From IMG/VR virus record IMGVR_UViG_3300044977_000009, positions 1-23,056 of that record: 23,056 nucleotides of DNA; one strand, given 5' to 3'. Below the pieces are notes generated by a model that saw only the letters and a list, made by a program, of their open reading frames with translations, was not told where the DNA came from and made no database searches. Below are positions 1-6,842 of the stretch, piece after piece. Both the position numbers and the translations under genes were made by a program. Every line of letters starts with the position of its first letter. Within the stretch, counting starts at the first letter, position 1. Origin of the DNA: a virus.

Positions 1-395
1 CCACGAAGAATTGCCCCGGACTCGGTTTGCCAGACGATGAAGTCGCTGCTCGGCCTGTGATAATAATGCATCGAAATCGATTGACCAATCACGCTTCCCC
101 CGGCGATCACATCGAACATCCACGTCGCGATCTGCTGCGCCCCGCCCAGCGAGAAGGACGCCATCGCCGAATGCTGCCCAACGGCAAAGCCCGCTCCCAG
201 AAAGAGTGGCAAGCGGAATAGGCCGACGTCGATCTGCTTATCCATGATCGGCATGCCTCCGGCAAAGACGACATGGCCATCGGAAGCACGGAAGATCTTG
301 AGCCAGGGAACATCATCGGGCATGGCGGGAGGCGTGGGCTGCAAGTAGAAGTTGAGCCACGTTCCGAGCTGGCAGCGGCCGAGATAGGATGGCAT
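1..395 (-). CDS. Partial phage virion-type protein, 5' end only
   Basis: The reading frame starts at ATG 393-395 and stays open to the window edge (131 codons visible), so its stop lies outside. The visible protein begins MPSYLGRCQLGTWLNFYLQP and later contains the segments FVVFAGGMPIMDK-like beta strands, MHYYHRPSSDFIVWQT and ESGAILRG. The start overlaps the stop of the upstream gene as TGATG, which indicates translational coupling. The alternating hydrophobic pattern suggests an all-beta fold. I recall similar short proteins (a YLG start, then a YxYHRP...FIVxQ end) downstream of connector and fibre genes in environmental phages, and this is memory rather than a search. A virion-associated role is inferred from the neighbours. 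No catalytic motif is seen. Confidence 0.7.
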   Translation of the reverse strand, partial: MPSYLGRCQLGTWLNFYLQPTPPAMPDDVPWLKIFRASDGHVVFAGGMPIMDKQIDVGLFRLPLFLGAGFAVGQHSAMASFSLGGAQQIATWMFDVIAGGSVIGQSISMHYYHRPSSDFIVWQTESGAILR

Positions 396-907
396 CAGAC
401 CACTCCCAGGCGAGCAATTGAAGTTTGTGGAACTCCACTCACCAATGCCGTTATTAGGATGTCATAGAAAAGCCCCTGGGCATACCCAGAGCCAGTCGTG
501 GGCGTCAGCACCACATCGTAGAGTCCGCTCGTATTCCAGGTTCCCCCAGACGTGTACGCCCCATTCCCTGCCGAGCCGTTCAGCGAGAACGTGTTCGGAT
601 CAATCACTGTGATCGTCCATGTCCCATTGGCTGCCGTGTTGCCGACAACCCCCGAGATCGTGACCTTCATGCCAGTCTGGAGATTGTGGCCGACCGACGC
701 GATAACGATTGGGGAGGCGTTCGTGGCTCCCGTGATCCCGAGCGAGTCCTTGATGACGCAGCTTCCCGTTCCGCCCGGAAGAAGCCCCTGGTCGCCGTAG
801 ACGCGATAGATCGGCAAGGAGTCGGCGTTGACCGGCAAGCCCTCGATGTCAACGAGGACCGGGATTCTGATCGGAGTTCCAATGGCGACGAATCCTGAGA
901 ACATCAT
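395..907 (-). CDS. Virion-associated protein with FCCH-like beta domain
   Basis: This 170-residue protein starts MMFSGF, with two adjacent ATGs at 907 and 904. It has three parts. Residues 1-50 are beta-rich (GTPIRIPVLVDIEGLPVNAD). Residues about 56-126 match the pattern ITGATNASPIVIASVGHNL, then GMKVTISGVVGN, NGTWTITVID and FSLNG. That is the arrangement of the small beta-barrel called the E1 FCCH-like domain, which is widespread in phage structural proteins. Residues 127-170 return to a beta-sandwich-like tail (GLYDVVLTP, GLFYDILITALVSG). The FCCH-like unit therefore appears inserted in an Ig-like domain. The gene is coupled to the upstream ORF by an overlap and to the downstream ORF by TGATG. 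A structural role is inferred and no enzyme activity is expected. Confidence 0.8.
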   Translation of the reverse strand: MMFSGFVAIGTPIRIPVLVDIEGLPVNADSLPIYRVYGDQGLLPGGTGSCVIKDSLGITGATNASPIVIASVGHNLQTGMKVTISGVVGNTAANGTWTITVIDPNTFSLNGSAGNGAYTSGGTWNTSGLYDVVLTPTTGSGYAQGLFYDILITALVSGVPQTSIARLGVV

Positions 908-1083
908 TCATCCTCGAATGTAACAGCCTGGATTCCGAGACGAACTCGCATCTCCCCCTGAATGTGCGTCGAGAGGTTTATTTGCTCCTCGGCAGCACCG
1001 GGGGGAATGTCGCGAGGATCGGCGTTGCTAACCATTCCGGCAAAATCTTGGGCCAGCGCCACGGGGCGTGCGGGTTCTGCCAT
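904..1083 (-). CDS. Small phage protein, 59 aa, function unknown
   Basis: The ATG at 1081-1083 opens a 59-residue protein, MAEPARPVALAQDFAGMV..., ending QGEMRVRLGIQAVTFEDE. It starts four bases after the stop of the DUF2158-type gene, and its TGA is embedded in the ATGATG start of the next gene, so it sits tightly in the operon. There is no signal peptide, membrane segment or cysteine. The ending (xRxGxxxVxFE) resembles short proteins I associate with virion operons of environmental phages, but I cannot name a family. The tight fit between two coupled neighbours is the main reason to call it real. Confidence 0.7.
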   Translation of the reverse strand: MAEPARPVALAQDFAGMVSNADPRDIPPGAAEEQINLSTHIQGEMRVRLGIQAVTFEDE

Positions 1084-1087
1084 TGTG

Positions 1088-1276
1088 TCACCATTTTTTC
1101 AGCGCCACCGGATCGAATTTCGCGCGAATGATTTCTCGATCTTCATTCATCCAGCAGCAATATACAAGGCTTTCTTGGCTGTTAATAGCCTCTACGGTCA
1201 TGGGGCTGCTAGATGATTTCAGTTGAACGACATCGCCTTTTTTGAAAGGGCATTCACTCGTCTTTTCGTCGATCAT
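1088..1276 (-). CDS. DUF2158 / YodC-like small protein
   Basis: The chosen start is ATG 1274-1276, preceded by GGAG with a 7-base spacer. An upstream in-frame start at 1336 would lie deep inside the preceding ORF and lacks support. The 62-residue product contains FKKGDVVQLKSSSSPMTVEA, then YCCWMNEDREI, then AKFDPVALKKW. This matches the DUF2158 (YodC) pattern: GDVVxLKSG-S-PMTV, a central CxW and a final F...L. The family is small, SH3-like and uncharacterised, and is known from bacteria and phages. The function is unknown. Its place among virion genes may simply mark it as an accessory gene in the same transcript. Family assignment is fairly sure, role is not. Confidence 0.82.
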   Translation of the reverse strand: MIDEKTSECPFKKGDVVQLKSSSSPMTVEAINSQESLVYCCWMNEDREIIRAKFDPVALKKW

Positions 1277-1544
1277 TGTGCTTCTCCAATCGTCCGCCGA
1301 TATTTGGACATGCCGCCATCGTTGATTCTCGTTCAAGTCCGCGCTTCATGGATTCGTGGCATTCGTCAAAACCTCGCCTCAGCGCGTTAGTGAACCAGCA
1401 AGTCATCACGGCCATGTCGGTGGCCATGGAAGGATTGATCTCTACTCTGCTGAGGAATTCCCTTGCCCACTCAAGGCCCCCGATTGATGCCGTGAGGTTT
1501 TCTTGGCTTTCGTCTTCTTTCGGCTATGTTACTTTGTCAGTCAC
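1254..1544 (-). pseudogene. Small ORF interrupted by an in-frame amber codon
   Basis: A GTG at 1542-1544 follows a good Shine-Dalgarno (GGGAG, 6-base spacer) and overlaps the stop of the upstream gene. The frame reads VTDKVT, then TAG at 1524-1526, then PKEDESQENLTASIGG and a further coding-like stretch (EWAREFLSRVEI, AVMTCWFTNALRRGFDE, HESMKRGLERES) to a TGA at 1254-1256. One C-to-T change (CAG to TAG) would explain the break. Without the amber it would encode 96 residues. The alternative is an internal start at ATG 1425-1427 (57 residues) with no obvious Shine-Dalgarno. TAG ends two other genes here, one right before a terminator, so general amber recoding is not supported. The 3' end overlaps the start of the DUF2158-type gene. 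Confidence 0.55.
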
Positions 1545-1728
1545 GACATTCTCCCATCAGGACTTTCATTGCCGCTCTGGCAGCATCTCCAGTGCGACAA
1601 ACGTCAACGCCAAGTTTTTGCAGATCGGCCTCGGAAGTTGCCGCATCTTCACTTGACAGCGCCTCGCTAATTGCTTTGCTCAGATCATCGAACAAATGCC
1701 TAGACGCTGAACTCATTTCGTCAATCAT
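1537..1728 (-). CDS. Small acidic helical protein, 63 aa, unknown
   Basis: ATG 1726-1728 is preceded by a perfect GGAGG with a 6-base spacer, two bases after the stop of the 393-residue gene. The product begins MIDEMSSASRHLFDDLSKAI and is acidic and predicted helical, with two cysteines near the C-terminus (VCRTGD, GECRD). It has no membrane segment or signal peptide. The stop TGA overlaps the GTG of the amber-interrupted ORF. I do not recognise a family. The strong ribosome site and the tight packing support it as a real gene. Confidence 0.7.
   Translation of the reverse strand: MIDEMSSASRHLFDDLSKAISEALSSEDAATSEADLQKLGVDVCRTGDAARAAMKVLMGECRD
1551..1555 (-). promoter_or_regulatory. Shine-Dalgarno for the amber-interrupted ORF
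   Basis: GGGAG on the minus strand lies six bases ahead of the GTG at 1544. It is the reason to believe that translation was meant to start upstream of the amber codon and not at the internal ATG at 1427. Confidence 0.5.
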
Positions 1729-1730
1729 CG

Positions 1731-2912
1731 TTAGCCTCCAAGATTCGGTCCGGTCGGCATCGTTGCGATCCTCACTCGGTCAAGCCCGCTCGATCCCGTG
1801 CTTCTCGATTCGTAGTGCCGGGCGTCCGCTTCGAACGCACTCATGAGCGCCTTCTGGTAGTGCTGCTCTTCGAACTTCGTCGATTCGATCCTGCGAATGA
1901 TCCGGAACTGCATCTCGATCTCCCGGAGGAAGTAGTTCGACATCGCTCCCGGCTCAAGGTCCACCGGATCACTGATAATGTACGGACAATTGGGGATCGT
2001 GTTCTGCGGATCTTGATCTACCGCAATGTGCGTTGAGTCCGTGAATCCGACAACGCTCCTCTGAAGGAAGAACGGGGAAGCCCCTCCTGGGCCCGTGGGT
2101 ATCTTCTGCCCGGACTGCTGAGCGAAGCGGATAATGCAGCCGACCATTTTGGGCGTGAAGATCGTCCCATTGCCAGAAATGATCGTTGATCCGTTCGTCG
2201 TGTTTACCGAGCCTGTCGAATATCCCAGGATCGTCAAGGCCCGTGACTGACGCCGATAGGAGGCATCCATGTTGTAGACCTGATCCGGAGGAGGCCAGAA
2301 CGAGAGCATCAGCGCCCCGTACCTGCGAGGGTCGGCCTGGATCGTGTACATGAACGGATTGGCCGGACCGATGTAGACGCGCTGTTGGGCTACGAAGTTC
2401 CCTGGCGTCTGATAGAGGAGCGATCTTGCGAAGCCCATGTTTACGAGTTCGTCCATCGCCCCGAAGTCTGCCGGGAGTGTGTAGTCCGGCTGCGAAAGTA
2501 CGTACGACGTGGGCGTGGTGATGTCCGCATTGGGAGCCATGTTCGAAGCAAGCTGAAGGGCCGTGGGAGAAATCACTCCGGAGACCTGGTATGGAATCTG
2601 GCCGAGGCCGAGCTGCCCATTCGCTGCCCACGATGGCCACGTTCCGCCGATCAGGGTGACTTGCCGCGGGACCGCCCCGGCCGAGACAAGGTACGTGATG
2701 AGACTTCCATCAACCCCTGTTGAGTACGGAATGTTCGTGATGACCCGAAGGCGCTTGTAGAAGTATGACCACTGACGTTGAGACCAGAAGGCATTGACAG
2801 CCCCCTGCACAGCGCGGCGAGCAAGTCTCTGCGTCTCGGCATCCGTGGCGCTGCCAAGATAGTCCAAGGCATGACTGACAACATCATCGTAGGTCGAGAC
2901 GGTGACTTGCAT
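1731..2912 (-). CDS. Putative head-tail connector / neck protein
   Basis: This 393-residue protein has an AGGA Shine-Dalgarno eight bases before its ATG. The N-terminus (residues 1-55) is helical: DDVVSHALDYLG, ETQRLARRAVQGAVNAFWSQ, then RQWSYFYKRLRV. This resembles the start of neck or connector proteins in podovirus-like and metagenomic phages, where a helical bundle with a WxxY signature precedes a beta domain. The middle (about 225-300) has a beta barrel-like unit (GSVNTTNGSTIISGNG, FTPKMVGCIIRF) and the C-terminus is a long helix (REIEMQFRIIRRIESTKFEE) rich in charged residues. The role is inferred from this pattern and from co-location with portal and fibre genes. It could instead be another baseplate or tail-tube protein. 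Confidence 0.65.
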   Translation of the reverse strand: MQVTVSTYDDVVSHALDYLGSATDAETQRLARRAVQGAVNAFWSQRQWSYFYKRLRVITNIPYSTGVDGSLITYLVSAGAVPRQVTLIGGTWPSWAANGQLGLGQIPYQVSGVISPTALQLASNMAPNADITTPTSYVLSQPDYTLPADFGAMDELVNMGFARSLLYQTPGNFVAQQRVYIGPANPFMYTIQADPRRYGALMLSFWPPPDQVYNMDASYRRQSRALTILGYSTGSVNTTNGSTIISGNGTIFTPKMVGCIIRFAQQSGQKIPTGPGGASPFFLQRSVVGFTDSTHIAVDQDPQNTIPNCPYIISDPVDLEPGAMSNYFLREIEMQFRIIRRIESTKFEEQHYQKALMSAFEADARHYESRSTGSSGLDRVRIATMPTGPNLGG

Positions 2913-2937
2913 TCGATCATCCTACCCGAAGACAGGC

Positions 2938-3120
2938 TTAGCAGCAATCAGGACCGCGCGACGGGAAGCTATTGCTCGTATCGCTTGTTGACGGGAAGTA
3001 CGGGCATGGGATCGGATTGACGACGGGAGGAGGAGGCGTAGATGGCGGCGCGAAGCCAAGAACAAAAGCGCCGAGCATCCCTTGGCCTAGAACCCCAGAG
3101 AAGTTTCCGATGATTGGCAT
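2938..3120 (-). CDS. Small hydrophobic/Pro-rich protein, 60 aa, unknown
   Basis: ATG 3118-3120 lies two bases after the upstream stop. The product starts MPIIGNFSGVLGQGMLGAFV, with a Gly-rich hydrophobic stretch (residues 1-24), continues with a proline cluster (APPSTPPPPVV) and ends with PDCC. The hydrophobic N-terminus could insert in a membrane, but it lacks the basic start of a signal peptide. There is no recognised family. It is supported mainly by its position, filling an otherwise empty space between two coupled genes. Confidence 0.5.
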   Translation of the reverse strand: MPIIGNFSGVLGQGMLGAFVLGFAPPSTPPPPVVNPIPCPYFPSTSDTSNSFPSRGPDCC

Positions 3121-3122
3121 GC

Positions 3123-3422
3123 TTAACTCTGTTGTTCCGCCATTGCCGCGAATGCCGCCGCGATAGCTGCGTTGTTGGCCAGCACGAGAGCGGAGATCGC
3201 CTGGGCCTGTGTCATGAAATTCGCGAACACGACGGGATTGAATCCTTGATGCACGCCGGAGTCTGTTGTCGAGAAATCGGCCGTTGCGATTCCCGGAGCT
3301 GATGGACTAACCGCCATCAGCGCGACAAACCCTTGCAGGTCCATCAGTGCTTGCAGTCCAGCGCCGGCAGCTTTTGCCGCGTTGCTCACGATGTCCAGTT
3401 GTTGTCGAGTTGGGGTTGACAC
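3123..3422 (-). CDS. Small Ala-rich helical protein, 99 aa, unknown
   Basis: The start is GTG 3420-3422 with a strong AAGGAG eight bases upstream. That ribosome site lies within the last codons of the 34-residue ORF, so the two are likely co-translated. The product MSTPTRQQLDIVSNAAKAAG... is mostly helical and alanine-rich, ending NNAAIAAAFAAMAEQQS. It has no cysteine, signal peptide or known motif. The clustering next to a fibre gene suggests a chaperone or minor virion protein, but this is only context. Confidence 0.68.
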   Translation of the reverse strand: MSTPTRQQLDIVSNAAKAAGAGLQALMDLQGFVALMAVSPSAPGIATADFSTTDSGVHQGFNPVVFANFMTQAQAISALVLANNAAIAAAFAAMAEQQS

Positions 3423-3424
3423 GG

Positions 3425-3529
3425 TTATTGCTCCTTGTGGTATCCGAGAAGAAGTTCGTTGATAGTCATCGGGCGCACCAAATTGCAGTTAGCATCTCTT
3501 ACCATCGGCAATCCGAAAAATGCGATCAT
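3425..3529 (-). CDS. Micro-ORF, 34 aa, strong RBS
   Basis: ATG 3527-3529 follows AAGGAG with an 8-base spacer, the best Shine-Dalgarno in this part of the window. The product begins MIAFFGLPMVRDANCNLVRP and ends ELLLGYHKEQ. It has one cysteine and a hydrophobic N-terminus but no clear membrane helix. The ORF exactly fills the 118-base space between the fibre gene and the 99-residue gene, and its 3' end carries the ribosome site of the next gene. It could be a real small protein or a leader that couples translation. Confidence 0.5.
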   Translation of the reverse strand: MIAFFGLPMVRDANCNLVRPMTINELLLGYHKEQ

Positions 3530-3537
3530 AATGAAAT

Positions 3538-3543
3538 CTCCTT
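3538..3543 (-). promoter_or_regulatory. Shine-Dalgarno deciding the 34-aa micro-ORF
   Basis: AAGGAG on the minus strand overlaps the TAA stop of the fibre gene and sits eight bases before the ATG at 3529. It suggests reinitiation after the fibre gene and is the main evidence for the small ORF. Confidence 0.5.
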
Positions 3544-6166
3544 AGTTTAACTGTTGTATTCGTCCGCCTGCATCATACGCCACCGAAACACCGGAGAAAG
3601 TTGCGACCATTGTAATCGCCGTGTTCGCCTTCACTCGGATCGTGGCAGAAGAAAACGCGCTGAATCCAGTTGTCGAAATTGCGGCCGTCGTCAGGCCCAT
3701 CGGGAAGAAAGTCAACGTTCTACTTGCATTAGTCTCGTCCGTGAAGGTGTACGTAACCGTCACTGTCCCCGCCGAGATAGCCGTCACGTTAACGTAGGCC
3801 CCAACCTCATATTGATGGGGATTCCCGTCGTTCGGAGAAGTCACTGTTACCACGGATGCTGCCGTACCTGTTTGCCCGGTCAAGTCGGCAGTGGCAATGA
3901 TGGATGACGGGAGAAGCTTGCCGGTCAAATTTGCGGCGGCGAATGTCGGCGTCCCGCTCATCAGGCCGAACGTGACCATCGCTGTTCCGGCATCGCCCGT
4001 CTGTTGTAGTACCGGCGTTGAGCCAAGGAAGCCGATCGCTGCCCCGCCACTGACCCCCCTTCCCCGCAAAAACTCATTCGCTGTCGTTGTGTACCATGCC
4101 CGCAGAACAAGATCTGCCGATCTAGTAGCATCCGTGCTGACGTTCCAGGCGGTATCGATGTCTGCTTGGGGTCGTCCGGCGGTTGTCGATGACGTCCCTT
4201 GAAGTTGTAATAAAACCGCTGTCTGTGATGCCAGTCCCTGAATTACTTGGCCGATAATTCCAACAGCAGAACACACCACGCTCAGAGCGCCGAACCATCC
4301 TTTGGCGAATTGGTTAGACGTATTACCTAAGCTTACCACGTTGTTATTTAGCGCCGCCGTTGTTGCCGATCCAACGGTGGGATTTATCGACGTCGTGTTA
4401 AAGCACAACCCTGACCCGCCGCCTCGGATGCTGCCTCCAATAGTCCCATCATTCTGCATCACCATACTTATAGACGGTATGTTTGACGTTTGCAGTTGAA
4501 CGTAAATGACGCCTGTATTGTCCGAGTGCTGCTTTATGAAATTATTGCCCGCTGTCGAATTCGGAGAATACAGGATATTTTCTGTTACGCCAGAAATTGC
4601 ACTGAGCGAACCCAAGACGTTCCCGCCTGAATCCTGAAACTGCCAAGCAGGAACAGACTCAGTAACTCCATTTTTAACTATATACTTTACCGTGCCCGCC
4701 ACGGCATTGAACGTCTGCTGCCCAGTCCATGTATTCGCATTCCCCAGAGCCAATGACGCAATTATCGTTCCCGTCGTCGGAGAGACTGTGAGCGTGCCAT
4801 CGCTATTACTGACTGAAGAAACAGCGCCACCTGCCGCATTCAAAACGCTTCCAGTGAATGACAAATTCGTGCCAAGCGTAATTTCTGACGGCCCAGCACT
4901 AGATCCGGTGGGGTTACCTAGCAGTGTTGCAGCCGTCTCTGATTGAATCTTGGTGTAGGTTACGGCATTGGCTGCGATTGTGGTTGTTGTTACTGCGTTC
5001 GCCGCTATGGTCGTGGCATTGCCAACACTCGTTATTGGTCCGGTCAAGTTGGCGTTGGTCGTGACTGTCGCGGCATTCCCGGTTACACTTCCTGCGATAG
5101 CGGCCGTCACTGTCAAGGTCGCAAGAGTGCCGACACTCGTCAGCGAAGATGCCGTAACGCCCGATGCAAGCGTGCCGCCAGTCAAGGTTCCTGCCGCTGC
5201 CGGAACGGTTATGTTTGCCGTCCCATCGAAAGAGACTCCGTTTATTGTTCGCGCTGTCTGAAGAGCAGTTGCTGTGCCTGCATTGCCACTCACGAACGTC
5301 TGATCACCAGTATTTGTCCCGCTCACTGACGCCGTGCCAGAAACGGTCAAGGTAAATGTCGATAGCGTAAGCGTGCCGGTTCCTGTCGTGATCGTGTTGC
5401 CATTGACTGTTGATGGCGTGATGGATCCGAGCGAGATGGTTAGTGATGGCGTGGACCCGCCGCTGCTTGTTCCGCTGACTCCGTTGGCCGTGGTGATGCC
5501 TACCGAGACAACTGTTCCGTTGCCTGTTCCAGGAGTGTACCCCAGCGCTCCGGTTACGTCGCCGCTTGAAAGAGTCACAGCTCCGGTGCGTGTATTGAAG
5601 CTTGAAACTCCAGATGATGATCCGCTTGCCGCTGCCGTTAATCTCCCCTTGGAGTCAACCGTCAAGTTCGTGTTCGTGTATACGCCAGGAGTGACCGCCG
5701 TATTTGCCAGGGTCAACGCAATAGCCGTAGCTCCGCTCCCCGTGGCATCCCCCGATACCGTGATGTTCTGGTTGCCCGAGATCGGGGTGAAGCCAAGAGC
5801 CGTCGTCACGTCTCCGCTGGTAAGCGTAACGACTCCTGTTCGAGTGTTGAAGCTAGCGACGGCACCCGAAGCGATCAATGCCAAGATGATATTGATGAGG
5901 GATTGTTCGGTTAGGACGCCAGTCACCGTAGCGCCAGCGTTATGAGAGACGGCCGTCTGCACTCCACCATAGGACTCAATGGCGCGAGTGACGGTCCATG
6001 TCGTTCCAGAAATTGCCGTGACAAGCATCAACTCTTGATCGATTACAATCCTGAAGTTTCCGCTTCCAGGAAAACCCGTATTCGACGCAACGGTGAGCGT
6101 CGTTGCCGAGTTCGACAATGGGGACGCGAGAGTTGTTTGTGCTGCGTTTTCAAGTAACTCAGCCAT
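3542..6166 (-). CDS. Tail-fibre-like protein, 874 aa
   Basis: The chosen start is ATG 6166 (MAELLENAAQTTLASPLSNS), with AGG upstream. An in-frame ATG at 6190 lies inside the preceding micro-ORF. Residues 1-90 form an N-terminal beta domain (SNSATTLTVASNTGFPGSG, ELMLVTAISGTTWTVTRAIE, typical of virion attachment). The shaft is Thr/Ser/Gly-rich with the fibre motif SFNTRTGxVTLxSGDVTxAL at residues 105-128 and 189-212, plus NTNLTVDSKGRLTAAASG and SGNAGTATALQTARTINGVS. All of these are common in long fibres of tailed phages. The C-terminal part (about 600-874) is less repetitive and ends in a beta domain (ATIRVKANTAITMVATFSG). No S74 autoprotease signature is seen. It probably forms a trimeric host-binding fibre. 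Confidence 0.88.
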   Translation of the reverse strand: MAELLENAAQTTLASPLSNSATTLTVASNTGFPGSGNFRIVIDQELMLVTAISGTTWTVTRAIESYGGVQTAVSHNAGATVTGVLTEQSLINIILALIASGAVASFNTRTGVVTLTSGDVTTALGFTPISGNQNITVSGDATGSGATAIALTLANTAVTPGVYTNTNLTVDSKGRLTAAASGSSSGVSSFNTRTGAVTLSSGDVTGALGYTPGTGNGTVVSVGITTANGVSGTSSGGSTPSLTISLGSITPSTVNGNTITTGTGTLTLSTFTLTVSGTASVSGTNTGDQTFVSGNAGTATALQTARTINGVSFDGTANITVPAAAGTLTGGTLASGVTASSLTSVGTLATLTVTAAIAGSVTGNAATVTTNANLTGPITSVGNATTIAANAVTTTTIAANAVTYTKIQSETAATLLGNPTGSSAGPSEITLGTNLSFTGSVLNAAGGAVSSVSNSDGTLTVSPTTGTIIASLALGNANTWTGQQTFNAVAGTVKYIVKNGVTESVPAWQFQDSGGNVLGSLSAISGVTENILYSPNSTAGNNFIKQHSDNTGVIYVQLQTSNIPSISMVMQNDGTIGGSIRGGGSGLCFNTTSINPTVGSATTAALNNNVVSLGNTSNQFAKGWFGALSVVCSAVGIIGQVIQGLASQTAVLLQLQGTSSTTAGRPQADIDTAWNVSTDATRSADLVLRAWYTTTANEFLRGRGVSGGAAIGFLGSTPVLQQTGDAGTAMVTFGLMSGTPTFAAANLTGKLLPSSIIATADLTGQTGTAASVVTVTSPNDGNPHQYEVGAYVNVTAISAGTVTVTYTFTDETNASRTLTFFPMGLTTAAISTTGFSAFSSATIRVKANTAITMVATFSGVSVAYDAGGRIQQLN
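5531..5854 (-). repeat. Two copies of a fibre-shaft repeat
   Basis: Two 72-base segments (5783-5854 and 5531-5602) encode nearly the same 24 residues, SFNTRTG-V/A-VTL-T/S-SGDVT-T/G-ALG-F/Y-TP. They lie 252 bases apart within the fibre gene. This is the usual building repeat of phage fibre shafts and could recombine to change shaft length. Confidence 0.85.
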
Positions 6167-6236
6167 GTCGCCTGTCCAAAAAAACAGCAATCAGCCAGAA
6201 CAAAAATATGCAGAACGCGGTGATAAATTCGATCAT
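6159..6236 (-). CDS. 25-residue single-span membrane peptide
   Basis: ATG 6234-6236 follows AGAGGA closely and overlaps the TGA of the upstream gene as ATGA. Its own TGA overlaps the start of the fibre gene by eight bases. The peptide is MIEFITAFCIFLFWLIAVFL followed by DRRHG, one strongly hydrophobic helix with a positive C-terminal tail (inside-positive if the N-terminus is out). It is too short for a known family. It could be a small holin-like or membrane-docking peptide, or a coupling leader for the fibre gene. The strong ribosome site plus overlaps on both sides favour real translation. Confidence 0.55.
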   Translation of the reverse strand: MIEFITAFCIFLFWLIAVFLDRRHG

Positions 6237-6841
6237 TTCTTCCTCTTTGAGATTGGCGTGATCCTGTCGGCGATCTTCTCTCGCGTGTCAAGGTACTCTT
6301 TGCGGCTCACGGTTCGCCCGGAGAGCTCTTCGGCAACGTGCCGATCAACAATATGCTCGGCTATCGGGATGGGCGGGGGCGGCGCTTCCGTCTGGCCTCG
6401 CGCCTTGACAGTCACTGCCCCCTCGCTTCCCCATCCGCGTTTCTCAAGGATCTTTTGCACGTCTCCGCGTCCTGAAACCCACGCTTCTTCATCTCCGGGA
6501 TAGCGGGCAAGTTGAGAGATGTACTTGCGCCCCTTTGTTGTTCCGCCTCGCTTCTCGCATTCCTTGCGGTAGAATTCGCCCTGTGCTGGATTTCTCTCGA
6601 ATTGATTTCCATTGCAACTCCCCGAAAGTAACTCGACGTCAGTGTTTGATTTTGGTGGCACGCCGTTCGCCAACATCTCGTTGACGCGCTCGATGGAATG
6701 GAATGTCGGTGGACTGAGATTGATCCAGAGGCCACGGATCATGACGCCCGTCAACTTGGGGTGATCGTGCTTCCTCTGGGCAAGTTCTTGCGCCTCGTCC
6801 AGAGTGAGCCCCTGTTCCATGAGGTAGTTGATGAAGTCCAT
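6233..6841 (-). CDS. Unknown phage protein, 202 aa
   Basis: ATG 6839-6841 (MDFINYLMEQGLTLDEAQEL) lies one base after the upstream stop. An ATG at 6853 would overlap the preceding gene. The N-terminal 30 residues look like a short helical UBA-like or adaptor segment. The centre contains EFYRKECEKRGGTTKGRKYI and ARYPGDEEAWVSGRGDVQ followed by KILEKRGWGSEG. A Pro-rich linker (TEAPPPPIPIAE) leads to a charged C-terminus (KIADRITPISKRKK). No signal peptide or catalytic motif is recognised. It sits between a beta-rich virion protein and the fibre. Minor virion protein or assembly factor are both possible, and I cannot choose. Confidence 0.7.
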   Translation of the reverse strand: MDFINYLMEQGLTLDEAQELAQRKHDHPKLTGVMIRGLWINLSPPTFHSIERVNEMLANGVPPKSNTDVELLSGSCNGNQFERNPAQGEFYRKECEKRGGTTKGRKYISQLARYPGDEEAWVSGRGDVQKILEKRGWGSEGAVTVKARGQTEAPPPPIPIAEHIVDRHVAEELSGRTVSRKEYLDTREKIADRITPISKRKK

Positions 6842-6842
6842 G

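Noticed and set aside
1254-3544. Amber codons as sense codons (recoded genetic code)
   Set aside because: The 78-residue gene ends in TAG right before a terminator and the 110-residue gene also ends in TAG. Only one ORF has an internal TAG, so recoding is not supported.
5334-5945. Long plus-strand open frame opposite the fibre gene
   Set aside because: It is antisense to a well-supported fibre gene, has a Val/Pro-rich composition caused by the Thr/Gly-rich codons on the other strand and lacks a ribosome site.
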